Source of the DNA: Acidobacteriota bacterium | GTDB lineage: Bacteria > Acidobacteriota > Terriglobia > Acidiferrales > UBA7541 | Direction of reading: 5' to 3' | Assembly: GCA_003224055.1 (NCBI GenBank) | Contig: QHYE01000053.1 | Coordinates: 1-44,153 of the forward strand | Length of the DNA stretch: 44,153 bases | In this document: piece by piece, positions 16,577 through 26,451 of the stretch | How the letters are laid out: every line of letters begins with the position of its first letter | Position numbering within the stretch: the stretch's first letter is position 1 | The notes under the pieces: model-generated | What the model saw: the letters and a program-made list of their open reading frames with translations, nothing else | Database searches by the model: none | Told to the model about the DNA's origin: nothing | Translations under genes and position numbers: made by a program

Positions 16577-17773
16577 ATGTCCCGCTACCACGCCTCTTCC
16601 CGGCTTCTGACCCTGCTGTTGTTCGCGCCGTTGCTGCTAGGAGGCCACACTGCAAGGGCAGAGGAATCTACGTCCCCACGCGTCGTGGATCTCAAGGCGC
16701 CCGACGGCACAAATCTCAAAGGCAGTTATTTCTCCGCCGGAAAACCCGGTCCAGGCGTCCTGCTGCTCCACCAGTGTAACCGCCAGCGCAAAGTGTGGGA
16801 CGACCTCGCGGCGCGCCTCGCCACCGCAGGCTTCCACGTCATGACCGTGGACCTCCGAGGGTACGGCGACAGCAGCGGCACGCCGGTGGACAAACTTTCT
16901 CCCGAGGCACTGCGCGTGGTCTTCCGCGATAAAATCCCCACCGACGTCGAGACCGCCTACCAATACCTCGTCTCCCAGCCTGGAGTATCGAGAGATACCA
17001 TCGCCGCCGGTGGCGCAAGTTGCGGCGTCAATCAGTCCGTCCACGTTGCTGCAAATCATCCGGAAGTGAAAGCGCTCGTTCTGCTCTCCGAAGGAACCGA
17101 CGCGGGAGGCCGGCAATTTCTTCGCACCACCGCGAAAATGCCTCTGTTCATGGCCGTCGCGGACGATGATCTCGATCTTGGCGTTACGGAAATCATGCAG
17201 TGGCTGTTCACTCTCTCTTCGAACCCAGTCAACAAGTTCGTCCACTATTCCACCGGCGGCCATGGCGTCGAGATGTTTGACGTCCACAAAGAACTGCCGG
17301 GCATGATCGTCGCTTGGGTTGCAACAACTTTGAAAAAGCGTCCACCGATCGTTGCAAGGGCATCCCCTCCCGTATCCGCCGAATCGAATTTCTTTGAACT
17401 CATTGACCACCCGGGCGGAGTCGAAAAAGCCGTCCAGAAGTTCGCGGAGGCTCGCAAGCGCGATCCCAAATCCGTTTTGTTTTCAGAAGCCGTAATGAAC
17501 CGCATCGGCTACGAGCACCTGCAAGCTGGCGACAACAAAGGCGCAGTCGAGCTCATGAAGTTGAACGTGATCGCGTATCCCCATTCACCGAACGTCTACG
17601 ACAGCCTGTCCGACGCCTATCTCGCGGACGGCCAGAAGGATTTGGCGCGTCAGAACGCAAAGAAGGCCCTCGAGCTTCTCCCCTCCGATACCACGGACCC
17701 CGAGGACCGCCGCAAAGCAATCAAGGATAGTGCCGAACAAAAATTGAAACAATTAGGTGACGCGCCGCAGTAG
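16577..17773 (+). CDS. secreted alpha/beta hydrolase (dienelactone-hydrolase-like) with C-terminal TPR-like region
   Basis: A 398-residue exported protein: signal peptide LLTLLLFAPLLLGGHTARAE, then an alpha/beta hydrolase domain to about residue 260. The likely nucleophile is Ser148 in GGASCGVN, with an acid in AVADDDLD (about 196-200) and His229 in TGGHGVEMF. VDLRGYGDSSGTP matches the usual strand-turn before the active site. Residues about 290-390 form TPR-like helix pairs (AVELMKLNVIAYPHSPNVYD, SDAYLADGQKDLARQNAKK). The start was chosen at ATG 16577 because AAGGAGG lies just ahead. Substrate unknown: esters, lactones or peptides are possible. Confidence 0.85.
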   Translation: MSRYHASSRLLTLLLFAPLLLGGHTARAEESTSPRVVDLKAPDGTNLKGSYFSAGKPGPGVLLLHQCNRQRKVWDDLAARLATAGFHVMTVDLRGYGDSSGTPVDKLSPEALRVVFRDKIPTDVETAYQYLVSQPGVSRDTIAAGGASCGVNQSVHVAANHPEVKALVLLSEGTDAGGRQFLRTTAKMPLFMAVADDDLDLGVTEIMQWLFTLSSNPVNKFVHYSTGGHGVEMFDVHKELPGMIVAWVATTLKKRPPIVARASPPVSAESNFFELIDHPGGVEKAVQKFAEARKRDPKSVLFSEAVMNRIGYEHLQAGDNKGAVELMKLNVIAYPHSPNVYDSLSDAYLADGQKDLARQNAKKALELLPSDTTDPEDRRKAIKDSAEQKLKQLGDAPQ

Positions 17774-17783
17774 GTCGGCGCGT
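17760..17783. terminator. terminator-like hairpin between convergent genes
   Basis: ACGCGCCG(CAGTAGGT)CGGCGCGT is a perfect eight-pair stem spanning the stop codon of the plus-strand hydrolase, with the convergent bshC ending 29 bases further on. No T-tract follows on either strand, so it is at best a weak or bidirectional terminator. Confidence 0.35.
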
Positions 17784-17811
17784 ACTCGAGAAGGAAACTG
17801 GAAAAGTTGCG

Positions 17812-19422
17812 CTACGGAAGTTGAATGATGAAGTGATGCCCGATTTTCTTGCCGCTCGCGAGTTTCTGTAGTTCGCTCAATCCACCCGCGCCCCATCGCG
17901 CCAAGAACGGAAGCAGACACAATTCTCGCGATTGCAACGCTTTGTGCGGATAGAGAAGGGATTCCAAATACTGCTCATGCGCGGAAATCAGCCCGCTCTT
18001 TTGATCTTGCGCTTTGCCGGCTTTGCGCCGCAATTTGTCCAGGTGAAATTCAATTCTCTGTTTTGCCCGCTCCACGGTGCCTTTCAGCGTCGGGTCGAGC
18101 TTCGCGATCTGTTTCCCGAGCTGCGTCAGCATTTTCTGAATTTGTTTCTGGCCGCCCTCGAATGCTTTCGATAATCCTTTCGGCACCGACGCACCTTCCA
18201 TCTTATGCCGCAGACTTTGCGAACCGGCCCACACGTCCTCGACCGTCAATCCGTAACGGCGCAGGAGTTTCGCGGCCTTCGCGTCCACCAGCGTAAATCC
18301 CGCGCGCGGCAGCATCACCGGCATGCGCCCGAGAAGATGCCGGTAAATCACTTCGGATTGCGCGAAATAGGAGATCTCCGCCGGCCCTGCTACATAAGCC
18401 GCCGTCGGCAAAAGATAGTCCTGCACCACCGGCCGGAACAGAGCATTCGGGCTGAATTTCCCCGGCTCCGCGTGCGTCAGGTGAACAAGTTCATCGCGCG
18501 CCCAGGTTTTGTCGCCGGCCTGAAATTTCCCGTTGCTCGCCGTAATGACTTGGCGCACGCCGTCGCCCAAATAAAACAGCAGCGTGCTGCGCAACGTCAC
18601 TTTTACTTGCGCGTCAAATCCCGCGCGGTCCAGATCCTTTCCGCGCTGCAAGAGTTTTTCGTTCACCGCATCGCGCTCCGCCAGCGCATGCTGATACAGC
18701 GGCGTCGCCACCCGGTGCAGTCCCGGATCGAGCGGGTCCATCAGGATCAATCCTTGCCGCGCAAACAATCGGGCAAAAAGTTTCGCGAACGCGCTGCCGT
18801 ACGTTTCTGGAGGCCGGTAACTCTCCGTCAGATACTCCGCAAGCAAATCGCTTCCCTGGTCCGAAAGTAATTCCGCGGCCTCCCGCGCAAACGGCTCCAC
18901 TTCCGCGCCGAGCGAAATTTCCCCCACCGGTCTTTCCGCTTCCACAACCGGCAATTCAAAACGCCGCAATTTCCCCTGATCAAACCATGTCGCAGTGCGC
19001 ACTTCATCCAGGTCGTGGTCCTCGGTCGCCATCCAAAAGACGGGCACCGCCGGAATTCCGCCGCGCGTCAACTCTTCCGCTATCTGCACCGCCGTCAGCG
19101 CTTTGTAAATCGCGTACGCTGGCCCGCTGAACAACCCAACTTGCTGTCCGGTGACGATAGCGACCGCGCCTTTTTCCAAACGCGCCAAATTGGACTGCGT
19201 CTCTGCTCCCGCGCCCAGCGCAATACTTTGTTTCCGCAAAAGCTCCGCCACTTCCGTTCTTCGCTCGCGCGGATAGTCCAGCTTCCGCGCCGTCCGCGTC
19301 ACCACCTGCATCTTCGGCGGATGCGCGTAAAACGCCTTTACGCGCTCAAAATGATCGAGGTATTCGAGAAAGAGCTTCGGCTGATGCGGGAGCTGGCGGA
19401 ACGCGAGGGCACGACAATCCAT
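17812..19422 (-). CDS. bshC: putative bacillithiol synthase (cysteine-adding enzyme BshC)
   Basis: BshC is thought to add cysteine to GlcN-malate in the last step of bacillithiol synthesis. The 536-residue protein carries the family signature TGQQVGLFSGPAYAIYKAL (91-109), then FWMATEDHDLDEV, RSTLLFYLGDGVR, FSPNALFRPVVQDYLLPTAA and AEISYFAQSEVIYRHL. A predicted coiled-coil helical stretch (about 425-490, rich in Lys/Gln/Leu) and a C-terminal LLPFLARWG segment also fit the BshC fold. bshA and bshB are not in this window. It follows the aldolase gene on the same strand by 81 bases and may be the tail of the lepB-car transcript. Confidence 0.9.
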   Translation of the reverse strand: MDCRALAFRQLPHQPKLFLEYLDHFERVKAFYAHPPKMQVVTRTARKLDYPRERRTEVAELLRKQSIALGAGAETQSNLARLEKGAVAIVTGQQVGLFSGPAYAIYKALTAVQIAEELTRGGIPAVPVFWMATEDHDLDEVRTATWFDQGKLRRFELPVVEAERPVGEISLGAEVEPFAREAAELLSDQGSDLLAEYLTESYRPPETYGSAFAKLFARLFARQGLILMDPLDPGLHRVATPLYQHALAERDAVNEKLLQRGKDLDRAGFDAQVKVTLRSTLLFYLGDGVRQVITASNGKFQAGDKTWARDELVHLTHAEPGKFSPNALFRPVVQDYLLPTAAYVAGPAEISYFAQSEVIYRHLLGRMPVMLPRAGFTLVDAKAAKLLRRYGLTVEDVWAGSQSLRHKMEGASVPKGLSKAFEGGQKQIQKMLTQLGKQIAKLDPTLKGTVERAKQRIEFHLDKLRRKAGKAQDQKSGLISAHEQYLESLLYPHKALQSRELCLLPFLARWGAGGLSELQKLASGKKIGHHFIIQLP

Positions 19423-19503
19423 GAGCCCTTAGATGATACTCGCGGGAAAACGTCTCATCAATTCTGTTCGAATTGAGTTTGCATACAGTTCGAATCGCAC
19501 GGA

Positions 19504-20400
19504 TCAGGCCCTGGCGACGGCGGGCTCCAGAGTCACGATGAATTCGCTAAGACGCGTCTTTTGTTCAGGCTGCAGGGGGAGGAGCGGGAGGCGAGGAAGG
19601 CCGCCGCGGTAGCCGCGCAGGTCCATGACGTGCTTCAGGCCAGCAATGCCAAATTCGGAGGTGATGACTTTCGAAGCGCGCACCAAAACTGCCTGCAATG
19701 CGCGGGCTTTTTCGTGGTGACCCTGGCGAACCAATTCGAATAGAGCGACGCATTTCTCCGGGAGCGCGGACGCCAGTGCAAGGATGCATCCTCGTGCGCC
19801 AATCATAAGCGAAGGGTAAATGGTCGCGGCGGCGCCGACTAAAACCTGAAACGCCGGCGGCACGCCCGCGATCATTTCTCCTACGCGCTGCACATTTCCG
19901 GAGCTGTCTTTGATGCCGACGATGTTCGAATGCTCGGAGAGGGCAACGACCTCAGGTGATTCCAGTGCGATGCCGGTGAATTGCGGAACGGAATAGAGCA
20001 AAACAGGGATTGGAGATTCGTCCGCCACTCTGCGGTAATGCGCAATGAGGACTTCGGGCTTGTAAACCGGCTTGTAGTAATGCGGAGTCTTCACCAGTGC
20101 CGCGTGATAACCGAGTTCCGCGGCGCGCTTGGTTCGCTCGATGGTTTCCAGCGTCGATTCGGCGCCGGTTCCGGCAATCAGTTTCTTTCCCTTTCCGGCG
20201 GATTCCTTTACGGTGACGAGAATTCCCTCCATCTCTGCCTGGCGGAGCAGAACCGATTCTCCCGTCGAACCGAGCACGACGTAGCCCGCCAGGTCCGTTC
20301 CGTTGTAGCGCTGAATGTTGTGCTTGAGGTCCGGAAGCGAGACGGAACCGTCGTTTGCGTACGGCGTGGTAAGCGCCGGGAAAATTCCAGAAACGTCCAC
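19504..20400 (-). CDS. dihydrodipicolinate synthase/4-hydroxy-2-oxoglutarate aldolase family protein
   Basis: A class I (Schiff-base) aldolase of the DapA/NAL family, 298 residues. Visible are GSTGES (44-49, pyruvate carboxylate site), Tyr136 in LLYSVPQFTG and the Schiff-base Lys164 in IVGIKDSSGN. True DapA usually has an Arg a few residues after that Tyr (as in NVPGRT) to bind the second carboxylate; here the sequence is SVPQFT. The YSVP pattern and the surrounding text resemble 4-hydroxy-2-oxoglutarate aldolase (HOGA1) more than DapA. The likely role is retro-aldol cleavage or condensation of a 2-oxo acid rather than lysine synthesis. It starts three bases after carB ends, so it is co-transcribed with carAB. 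Confidence 0.85.
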   Translation of the reverse strand: MDVSGIFPALTTPYANDGSVSLPDLKHNIQRYNGTDLAGYVVLGSTGESVLLRQAEMEGILVTVKESAGKGKKLIAGTGAESTLETIERTKRAAELGYHAALVKTPHYYKPVYKPEVLIAHYRRVADESPIPVLLYSVPQFTGIALESPEVVALSEHSNIVGIKDSSGNVQRVGEMIAGVPPAFQVLVGAAATIYPSLMIGARGCILALASALPEKCVALFELVRQGHHEKARALQAVLVRASKVITSEFGIAGLKHVMDLRGYRGGLPRLPLLPLQPEQKTRLSEFIVTLEPAVARA

Positions 20401-20403
20401 GGT

Positions 20404-23400
20404 TTAGTCTCCTGAAGCGGGCACGCTGGAAGCAGCGGCACGTCCTTTGTGCAAATCCTGAAGTGCGGCAACTTCCGTGCCCTGCTCGTGCAGCGCGTGA
20501 ATCCCGCGCGCTGCGGCGTGCGCCGCCGCGAGCGTGGTAATGCACGGAATGTTGTAGCGGATCGCAGCGCGGCGAATGGATTTTTCGTCGTAAAACGATT
20601 CGCGACCGAGCGGCGTATTAATGACGAGATCGATCTTACCTGTTTTCACGAGATCGACGATGTTTGGGCGGCCTTCATTCACTTTGAAAACGGATTCCGC
20701 CTCGATGCCGGCGGCTTCCAGGGCTGCGGCCGTTCCGCGCGTGGCGAGCAGACGAAAACCGAGGGCAGTCAACTCTTTTCCAAGAGAGGCCAGGTGCCGC
20801 TTGTCGCGGTCATTCACGCTGAGGAACACCGTGCCCTTGCGAGGGAGGCGCTGCCCCGCGGCAAGCTGCGCTTTGGCAAATGCTTGTCCGTAGGACTTCG
20901 AGATGCCCATCACTTCGCCGGTCGAGCGCATTTCCGGGCCGAGAATCGTGTCCACACCGCGGAATTTGTTGAATGGAAAGACGGGCGACTTCACGGAATA
21001 GAATTCGTGCACGGCAATTTCCGCGACGCCGTTGTGCTGGACAACCTGGAGATTCATCGGGGCCAGCTTTTTACCCGCCATCAATCGCGCCGCTACTTTC
21101 GCCAGCGGCACTCCGGTGGCTTTGCTCACATATGGCACGGTCCGCGACGCACGCGGATTCACTTCCAAAACGTAGACGGTATCCCGCTGAATCGCATACT
21201 GAACATTCATCAGCCCGACGACCTTCAAGGCCAGCGCCAGCCGCTTGGTGTATTCACGAATGGTATCGAGAACAGCGGGCGTCAAGCTCACCGGAGGCAA
21301 TACGCAGGACGAATCGCCGGAGTGCACGCCGGCCTCTTCGATGTGCTCCATGATGCCGCCAATGACCACATCGGTTCCATCGGCGAGGGCATCCACGTCC
21401 ACTTCGGTGGCCTCTTCCAGGAACTGGTCAATGAGCACGGGCCGAGCCGGGCCCATCAGCGCGGCTTGCGCGACATATTCCTGCACCGTGTTCACGTCGT
21501 AGGCAATCACCATGGCGCGGCCGCCGAGGACATAACTCGGGCGCACCAGAACCGGCAGACCGATTTCGCCCGCAACGCGCGCGGCTTCTTCCGGCACCAG
21601 CGCGGTCCCATTGCGCGGCTGTGGAATTTTCAACTCTTCCAGCAAGCGGCCGAACCGGCGGCGGTCCTCGGCGAGATCAATCGATTCCGGGGCCGTGCCG
21701 ATGATGGGCACACCGTTGCGTTTCAGTTCGAGCGCAAGATTCAGCGGAGTTTGCCCGCCAAATTGCACGATCACGCCCTGCGGTTTTTCGCGTTCGACGA
21801 TGGCCAGGACGTCTTCGAGAGTGAGCGGTTCGAAATACAAGCGGTCGGAGGTGTCGTAATCCGTCGAGACCGTCTCCGGATTGCAGTTCACCATAATGGT
21901 TTCGAAACCGTCTTCGCGCAGCGCGAAAGCGGCGTGGCAGCAGCAATAATCAAACTCGATGCCCTGCCCGATGCGGTTGGGGCCACTGCCGAGAATCATG
22001 ATCTTGAAGCGGGATTGCGGATCGGATTCGTCTTCGTCCTCGTAAGTGGAATAGAGGTACGGTGTGAAGGATTCGAATTCCGCGGCGCAGGTGTCCACGC
22101 GCTTGAAGACCGGAGCAACGCCGTAGCGCGCTCGTTGCAGGCGCACGGAAGCGGGGGTGGTGCGCCAGATTTGAGCGAGTTGTTCGTCGCTCGTCCCGTT
22201 GCGCTTCACTTCGCGCAGCAAATCTTTCGACGCGGTCTCCACGGTGACAGCTGCGGCGCGGCGGTTCATGGCCGTCAATTCCTCGATCTGCTGGATGAAC
22301 CAGGGATCAATCTTCGTCAGATTGCAAATTTCCTGCGCGGGAAGGCCGCGCTCCATGGCCGTGAGCAGCCAATGAATGCGGTCCGGCCGGGGCGTAGCAA
22401 GCTTTTCGCGCAGCAGCGAATTCGGCGTTTCCGTTGGCGCGCGCCACGGCGAACTGGGCTCCAGCGAACGAATGCCTTTCTGCAAAGCTTCCTTGAAAGT
22501 CCGTCCGATGGCCATCACTTCGCCGACGGATTTCATTTGCGTGCCGAGAGTGCTGTCCGCGCCAGGAAACTTTTCGAATTGCCACTTCGGAATTTTCACG
22601 ACGACGTAGTCGATCGTGGGCTCAAAGCACGCCGGGGTTTTCTTCGTAATGTCATTCGGAATTTCGTCCAGCGTCATGCCGACGGCGAGGCGCGCGGCAA
22701 TCTTGGCAATCGGAAAACCCGTGGCCTTGCTGGCCAGCGCGGAGCTGCGCGAAACGCGCGGATTCATTTCGATGACGACCATGCGGCCGTTTTCCGGATT
22801 CACAGCGAACTGCACGTTCGAACCGCCCGTTTCCACGCCCACTTCGCGGATGATGGCCGCGGAAGCGTCGCGCATGCGCTGATATTCCTTGTCGGTCAGC
22901 GTCTGGGCGGGGGCCACGGTGATGGAATCGCCGGTGTGCACGCCCATGGGGTCGAAATTTTCGATGGTGCAAATGACCACGAAGTTGTCGCGGAAATCGC
23001 GCATCACTTCGAGCTCATATTCTTTCCAGCCGAGTACGGATTCTTCCACCAGCGCCTCGTGCACCGGGCTCATGTCCAAGGCATGCGCGATGGCTTCGCC
23101 AAATTCTTCCTTGTTGTAGGCAATGGAGCCGCCCGTGCCGCCCAGCGTGAACGACGGCCGGATGACGAGCGGAAAACCAAGTTGATCGCAGAGGCGCAAG
23201 GCGTCCTGCGCGTTGTTTACCAACGCGGACGCAGGAACTTCCAGGCCAATCTTGCGGCAGGCGTCCTTGAACCACAGTCGGTCTTCCGCCACTTTGATGG
23301 CGCGGAGTGACGCGCCAATCATTTCCACTTTGTATTTTTCGAGGACCCCGCTCTCAGAAAGCTCAACGGCAAGGTTCAGCGCGGTTTGCCCGCCAACCGT

Positions 23401-23664
23401 CGGCAGAAGCGCATCCGGCTTCTCTTTGGCGATAATCTCCTCGATATACTCCTTGGTCAGCGGCTCGATATATGTGCGGTGCGCGAGTTCCGGGTCGGTC
23501 ATGATGGTCGCCGGATTCGAATTCACCAGGATGACCTTGTAGCCTTCGGCGCGCAGCGCCTTGCATGCCTGGGCCCCCGAATAGTCAAACTCGCAGGCCT
23601 GCCCGATGACGATCGGCCCGGAGCCGATGATTAAGATTTTCTTGATATCCTTGCGCTTCGGCAT
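20404..23664 (-). CDS. carB: carbamoyl-phosphate synthase large subunit
   Basis: CarB makes carbamoyl phosphate from bicarbonate, ammonia delivered by CarA, and two ATP, for pyrimidine and arginine synthesis. The protein has 1086 residues with the expected two homologous halves. The first begins [20 protein letters not shown]. The second begins [20 protein letters not shown] near residue 555. Each has a complete ATP-grasp domain ([40 protein letters not shown]). The C-terminal MGS-like allosteric domain ([19 protein letters not shown] onward, about 940-1070) is present, so regulation by UMP or ornithine-type ligands is possible. The last 25 residues are a variable tail. Confidence 0.97.
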   Translation of the reverse strand: MPKRKDIKKILIIGSGPIVIGQACEFDYSGAQACKALRAEGYKVILVNSNPATIMTDPELAHRTYIEPLTKEYIEEIIAKEKPDALLPTVGGQTALNLAVELSESGVLEKYKVEMIGASLRAIKVAEDRLWFKDACRKIGLEVPASALVNNAQDALRLCDQLGFPLVIRPSFTLGGTGGSIAYNKEEFGEAIAHALDMSPVHEALVEESVLGWKEYELEVMRDFRDNFVVICTIENFDPMGVHTGDSITVAPAQTLTDKEYQRMRDASAAIIREVGVETGGSNVQFAVNPENGRMVVIEMNPRVSRSSALASKATGFPIAKIAARLAVGMTLDEIPNDITKKTPACFEPTIDYVVVKIPKWQFEKFPGADSTLGTQMKSVGEVMAIGRTFKEALQKGIRSLEPSSPWRAPTETPNSLLREKLATPRPDRIHWLLTAMERGLPAQEICNLTKIDPWFIQQIEELTAMNRRAAAVTVETASKDLLREVKRNGTSDEQLAQIWRTTPASVRLQRARYGVAPVFKRVDTCAAEFESFTPYLYSTYEDEDESDPQSRFKIMILGSGPNRIGQGIEFDYCCCHAAFALREDGFETIMVNCNPETVSTDYDTSDRLYFEPLTLEDVLAIVEREKPQGVIVQFGGQTPLNLALELKRNGVPIIGTAPESIDLAEDRRRFGRLLEELKIPQPRNGTALVPEEAARVAGEIGLPVLVRPSYVLGGRAMVIAYDVNTVQEYVAQAALMGPARPVLIDQFLEEATEVDVDALADGTDVVIGGIMEHIEEAGVHSGDSSCVLPPVSLTPAVLDTIREYTKRLALALKVVGLMNVQYAIQRDTVYVLEVNPRASRTVPYVSKATGVPLAKVAARLMAGKKLAPMNLQVVQHNGVAEIAVHEFYSVKSPVFPFNKFRGVDTILGPEMRSTGEVMGISKSYGQAFAKAQLAAGQRLPRKGTVFLSVNDRDKRHLASLGKELTALGFRLLATRGTAAALEAAGIEAESVFKVNEGRPNIVDLVKTGKIDLVINTPLGRESFYDEKSIRRAAIRYNIPCITTLAAAHAAARGIHALHEQGTEVAALQDLHKGRAAASSVPASGD

Positions 23665-23682
23665 AGTCTCCCGTGAAACTCT

Positions 23683-24867
23683 CTAGCGCCGCGAACTGCC
23701 CGGCTGCGCAAATTCCTTCATCATGTCGGTGAACTGCGTGAACAGATAGTGCGAATCGTGCGGACCGGGCGAAGCTTCCGGGTGATATTGCACGGAAAAC
23801 AGCGGCAACGATTTGTGGCGCATGCCTTCGTTGGTGTGGTCGTTCAAATTGATGTGGGTGACCTCCACTTTGCTCGACGGCAAGGAGTCCGGGTCCACGC
23901 AGAAGCCGTGATTCTGGGCAGTGATTTCGACTTGTTCGGTGAGCAGATTTTTCACGGGATGATTCGAACCGTGATGGCCAAATTTCAGCTTGAAGGTTTT
24001 GCCGCCGAGCGCCAGGCCGCACAACTGGTGCCCCAGGCAAATTCCAAACACAGGAACGTGACCGATGAGCTTCTGGATATTTTCCACGGCGTAATTGATG
24101 GGCTCCGGATCGCCGGGGCCGTTCGAAAGAAAGACTCCATCCGGCTTCATCTCGAGGACATCTTCGGCGGAGGTCTGCGCGGGGACGACATAGACTTCGC
24201 ACTGATGATCCACGAGCAGACGGAGAATGTTCTGCTTGATGCCGTAGTCGTAAGCGACAACACGATGTTTGCGCGTCTCGGCGTGAGCGTCGGATTCGCC
24301 CATCTGCTCGGACCAGGGAGAAACGGCAACCTCCACGGAACCTTTGTCCCAGCCGTAGGATTTGGCGCAAGTGACGCGGCTGGCGAGCTCCTGGCCCGCC
24401 ATGCTGGGCAGTTGCTTGGCTTCGAACACCAACTGCTCCGCCGGCGTACCGTCGGTGGAAACGACGCCGCGAAGCGCACCGATATTGCGAATATGGCGGA
24501 CGAGCGCGCGGGTATCAATGTCCCAAATCACGGGGATCTTGTGGCGGTTCAAATAAAGCTGCGTGGTTTCCGCCGATCTCCAATTCGAGGAGATCTGCGA
24601 AAACTCGCGCACAATGAGCGATTCGATGTACGGCCGCGAGGACTCCTCATCTTCGAGGTTCGCGCCCACATTTCCGATGTGCGGATACGTGAGACAAACA
24701 ATCTGTCCGGCATAGCTGGGGTCGGTGAAAACTTCCTGGTAACCGGTGAGGCTGGTATTGAAAACGACTTCGCCGCCGCGGCGCGTGATCGCGCCGGCCG
24801 CGCGGCCGTTAAAGACGCGCCCGTCTTCCAACGCGAGGATCGCGGGTCGGTGCTGAACTTCGCTCAG
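23683..24867 (-). CDS. carA: carbamoyl-phosphate synthase small subunit (glutaminase)
   Basis: CarA hydrolyses glutamine and channels ammonia to CarB. The N-terminal domain reads ALEDGRVFNGRAAG, then GEVVFNTSLTGYQEVFTDPS and YPHIGNVGAN. The class I amidotransferase domain has VFGICLGHQLCGLALGG with the nucleophilic Cys, and QYHPEASPGPHDS with catalytic His/Glu. A TTG at 24831 is possible, but it would drop the conserved strand before LEDG. Upstream in frame a CTG at 24867-24865 sits five bases after a strong GGAGG, giving about 394 residues beginning (M)SEVQHRPAILALEDG. I therefore place the start at that CTG with moderate confidence. The gene lies 35 bases after lepB and 18 bases before carB. 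Confidence 0.93.
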   Translation of the reverse strand: MSEVQHRPAILALEDGRVFNGRAAGAITRRGGEVVFNTSLTGYQEVFTDPSYAGQIVCLTYPHIGNVGANLEDEESSRPYIESLIVREFSQISSNWRSAETTQLYLNRHKIPVIWDIDTRALVRHIRNIGALRGVVSTDGTPAEQLVFEAKQLPSMAGQELASRVTCAKSYGWDKGSVEVAVSPWSEQMGESDAHAETRKHRVVAYDYGIKQNILRLLVDHQCEVYVVPAQTSAEDVLEMKPDGVFLSNGPGDPEPINYAVENIQKLIGHVPVFGICLGHQLCGLALGGKTFKLKFGHHGSNHPVKNLLTEQVEITAQNHGFCVDPDSLPSSKVEVTHINLNDHTNEGMRHKSLPLFSVQYHPEASPGPHDSHYLFTQFTDMMKEFAQPGSSRR

Positions 24868-24902
24868 TGAGTCCTCCCATGTTTCGCATCAAGATATGCC
24901 AG

Positions 24903-25544
24903 TCATTTGGTATCGGCCTCGGTGGTCGAAAGAGAGCCGAAATGATCCACCGGCCAGTAGGCAAAAACAGCGCGGCCGTAAATATAGCGGTCGGCCACGG
25001 GCCCGAACACGCGTGAATCGTTCGAACTGATGCGGTGGTCGCCCATAACGAAATAGCTGTCCTTGGGAACGCGCACCGGACCGAAATCGCTGAGGTCTTC
25101 GTACTGCGGCGGCACGTAAGGCTCGGGAACAATTTTATCGTCCACGTAGACCGCGCCGCGGCGGATCTCCACCGTTTCTCCGGGCAGTCCGATGACGCGC
25201 TTGATGAAGGACTTGGAGCGGTCCAGGGGATACCAGAAAACGACGACGTCGCCGCGTTGGATGGGCTCGAAGCGGTAGACAAATTTGTTGATGAAGATGC
25301 GCTCCTGGTCGGAGAGCAGCGGCGCCATGCTGGTGCCTTCGACTTTCACCGGCTGGTACAAGAAGACGATGATGACGAGCGCGAGGCCGATGGCAATAAG
25401 AAGGTCGCGGGTCCAGACGCGAATTTCGTGACGAAGGGAATGCGGTGGTGCCGGGCGGTCTGAAGCGCCCACGGGAGATTCTGCCGGGGCCGTGGTATCC
25501 GGTGGTGCTGCGGTTACGGGCTGTTTTTCTTCCGAGCTTTCCAT
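24903..25544 (-). CDS. lepB: signal peptidase I
   Basis: LepB cleaves signal peptides of exported proteins at the outer face of the inner membrane. The 213-residue protein has a Pro/Ala-rich cytoplasmic N-terminus, one transmembrane helix (about 46-63), catalytic Ser72 in VEGTSMAP, general base Lys115 in SFIKRVIGLPGE and the late box VMGDHRISSNDSR. A single N-terminal membrane anchor is visible, unlike the two of E. coli. An extended -10 box (TGCTATAAAT on the minus strand, near 25558-25569) lies just upstream, giving a very short leader. The gene heads the car cluster. Confidence 0.93.
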   Translation of the reverse strand: MESSEEKQPVTAAPPDTTAPAESPVGASDRPAPPHSLRHEIRVWTRDLLIAIGLALVIIVFLYQPVKVEGTSMAPLLSDQERIFINKFVYRFEPIQRGDVVVFWYPLDRSKSFIKRVIGLPGETVEIRRGAVYVDDKIVPEPYVPPQYEDLSDFGPVRVPKDSYFVMGDHRISSNDSRVFGPVADRYIYGRAVFAYWPVDHFGSLSTTEADTK

Positions 25545-25699
25545 TTTTGGCTGCCTTGTATTTATAGCATGTCCCTTGCGGCGCGCGCCAGATGCGATTT
25601 GTGATGCATCCAGTCGGGTACGGAGAGGCCACGGTGTTGTTACCCTCTGTTGGATTCGGCTGAGGGTTCGGCCGTTGCTTGAAGAGGCGATTTTGGAGA

Positions 25700-26422
25700 C
25701 TACGAAGCTACGTTCAGCGCGTAGTTCATCGAGGCCAGAGCGGAGACAACGGCGGTTTCCGTGCGCAGGATGAGCTGGCCGAGGGAGGCTTCCTGGAAGC
25801 CGCTGCGGCGGGCGGTTTCGAATTCGGCGTCGGTCCAGCCGCCTTCGGGCCCGATGGCAAGAGTCGCGTTCGTCTGCTGCTGGCCTTCGAGGACGTTGCG
25901 AATCGTGGGCGCGTCAGGGCGTTCCGAGAGCATTACGCATACACCCTCCTGGGGCGATGCGAATACGGTCTCCGGCTTTGCGAGTTCGGCCAAGACGGGG
26001 ACACGGACGCGGCGCGACTGCTGCGAAGCCTCGAGCAAGATTTTTTTCCAGCGTTCGGCGCGCTTCGCGGCTGCGGAGAGCAGCGCCTTCTCGCTGCGCG
26101 CGGCTGCGAGCGGAACGATTGTCGCCACACCGAGTTCGGTGGCCTTTTCGATGGCCCATTCGAACATGTCGAATTTCACGACAGCGAGCAGGAGGGTTAG
26201 GTGCAGGCTTGGCTGGGGGGCGGGTAATTCTTCGAGGAGCGCAAACTCGACGCGATCGCGGCCAACCTTATCGATGCGGCCCAGCCAGACGCGTTCGCCG
26301 TCGCTCAACTCGTAAAGCTGACCGGTCTGTGCACGAAGCACGCGGCCGAGGTGGTGCGCTGCGTCATCTTCCATGACGGCACGATCACCGGCAAACCGTT
26401 CAACGAAAAATCGCCTGCGCAC
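25700..26422 (-). CDS. rsmE: 16S rRNA (uracil(1498)-N(3))-methyltransferase
   Basis: RsmE methylates N3 of U1498 in 16S rRNA in the assembled 30S subunit, using SAM. The SPOUT-type knot signatures are AIGPEGGWTDAEFE and LGQLILRTETAVVSAL. The N-terminal PUA-like domain (HHLGRVLRAQTGQ) and KFDMFEWAIEKATELGV are also typical. The length, 240 residues, is standard. The start is GTG, forced by a TAG three codons upstream in frame. It follows dnaJ by 29 bases, in the common hrcA-grpE-dnaJ-(prmA)-rsmE arrangement, here without prmA. Confidence 0.93.
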   Translation of the reverse strand: MRRRFFVERFAGDRAVMEDDAAHHLGRVLRAQTGQLYELSDGERVWLGRIDKVGRDRVEFALLEELPAPQPSLHLTLLLAVVKFDMFEWAIEKATELGVATIVPLAAARSEKALLSAAAKRAERWKKILLEASQQSRRVRVPVLAELAKPETVFASPQEGVCVMLSERPDAPTIRNVLEGQQQTNATLAIGPEGGWTDAEFETARRSGFQEASLGQLILRTETAVVSALASMNYALNVAS

Positions 26423-26451
26423 GCGGAGATTCTATCGCAGGTAATGCGTGT

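Noticed and set aside
19504-20400. Naming this gene dapA
   Set aside because: The Arg expected after the active-site Tyr in DapA is absent, and there is no lysine-pathway context.
20449-23310. Very long plus-strand open frame opposite carB
   Set aside because: It is antisense to a clearly functional carB; its translation has no family features and arises from the codon composition of GC-rich DNA.
24868-24902. PyrR-type or other attenuator ahead of carA
   Set aside because: The 35-base gap to lepB is too short and holds only the ribosome site.
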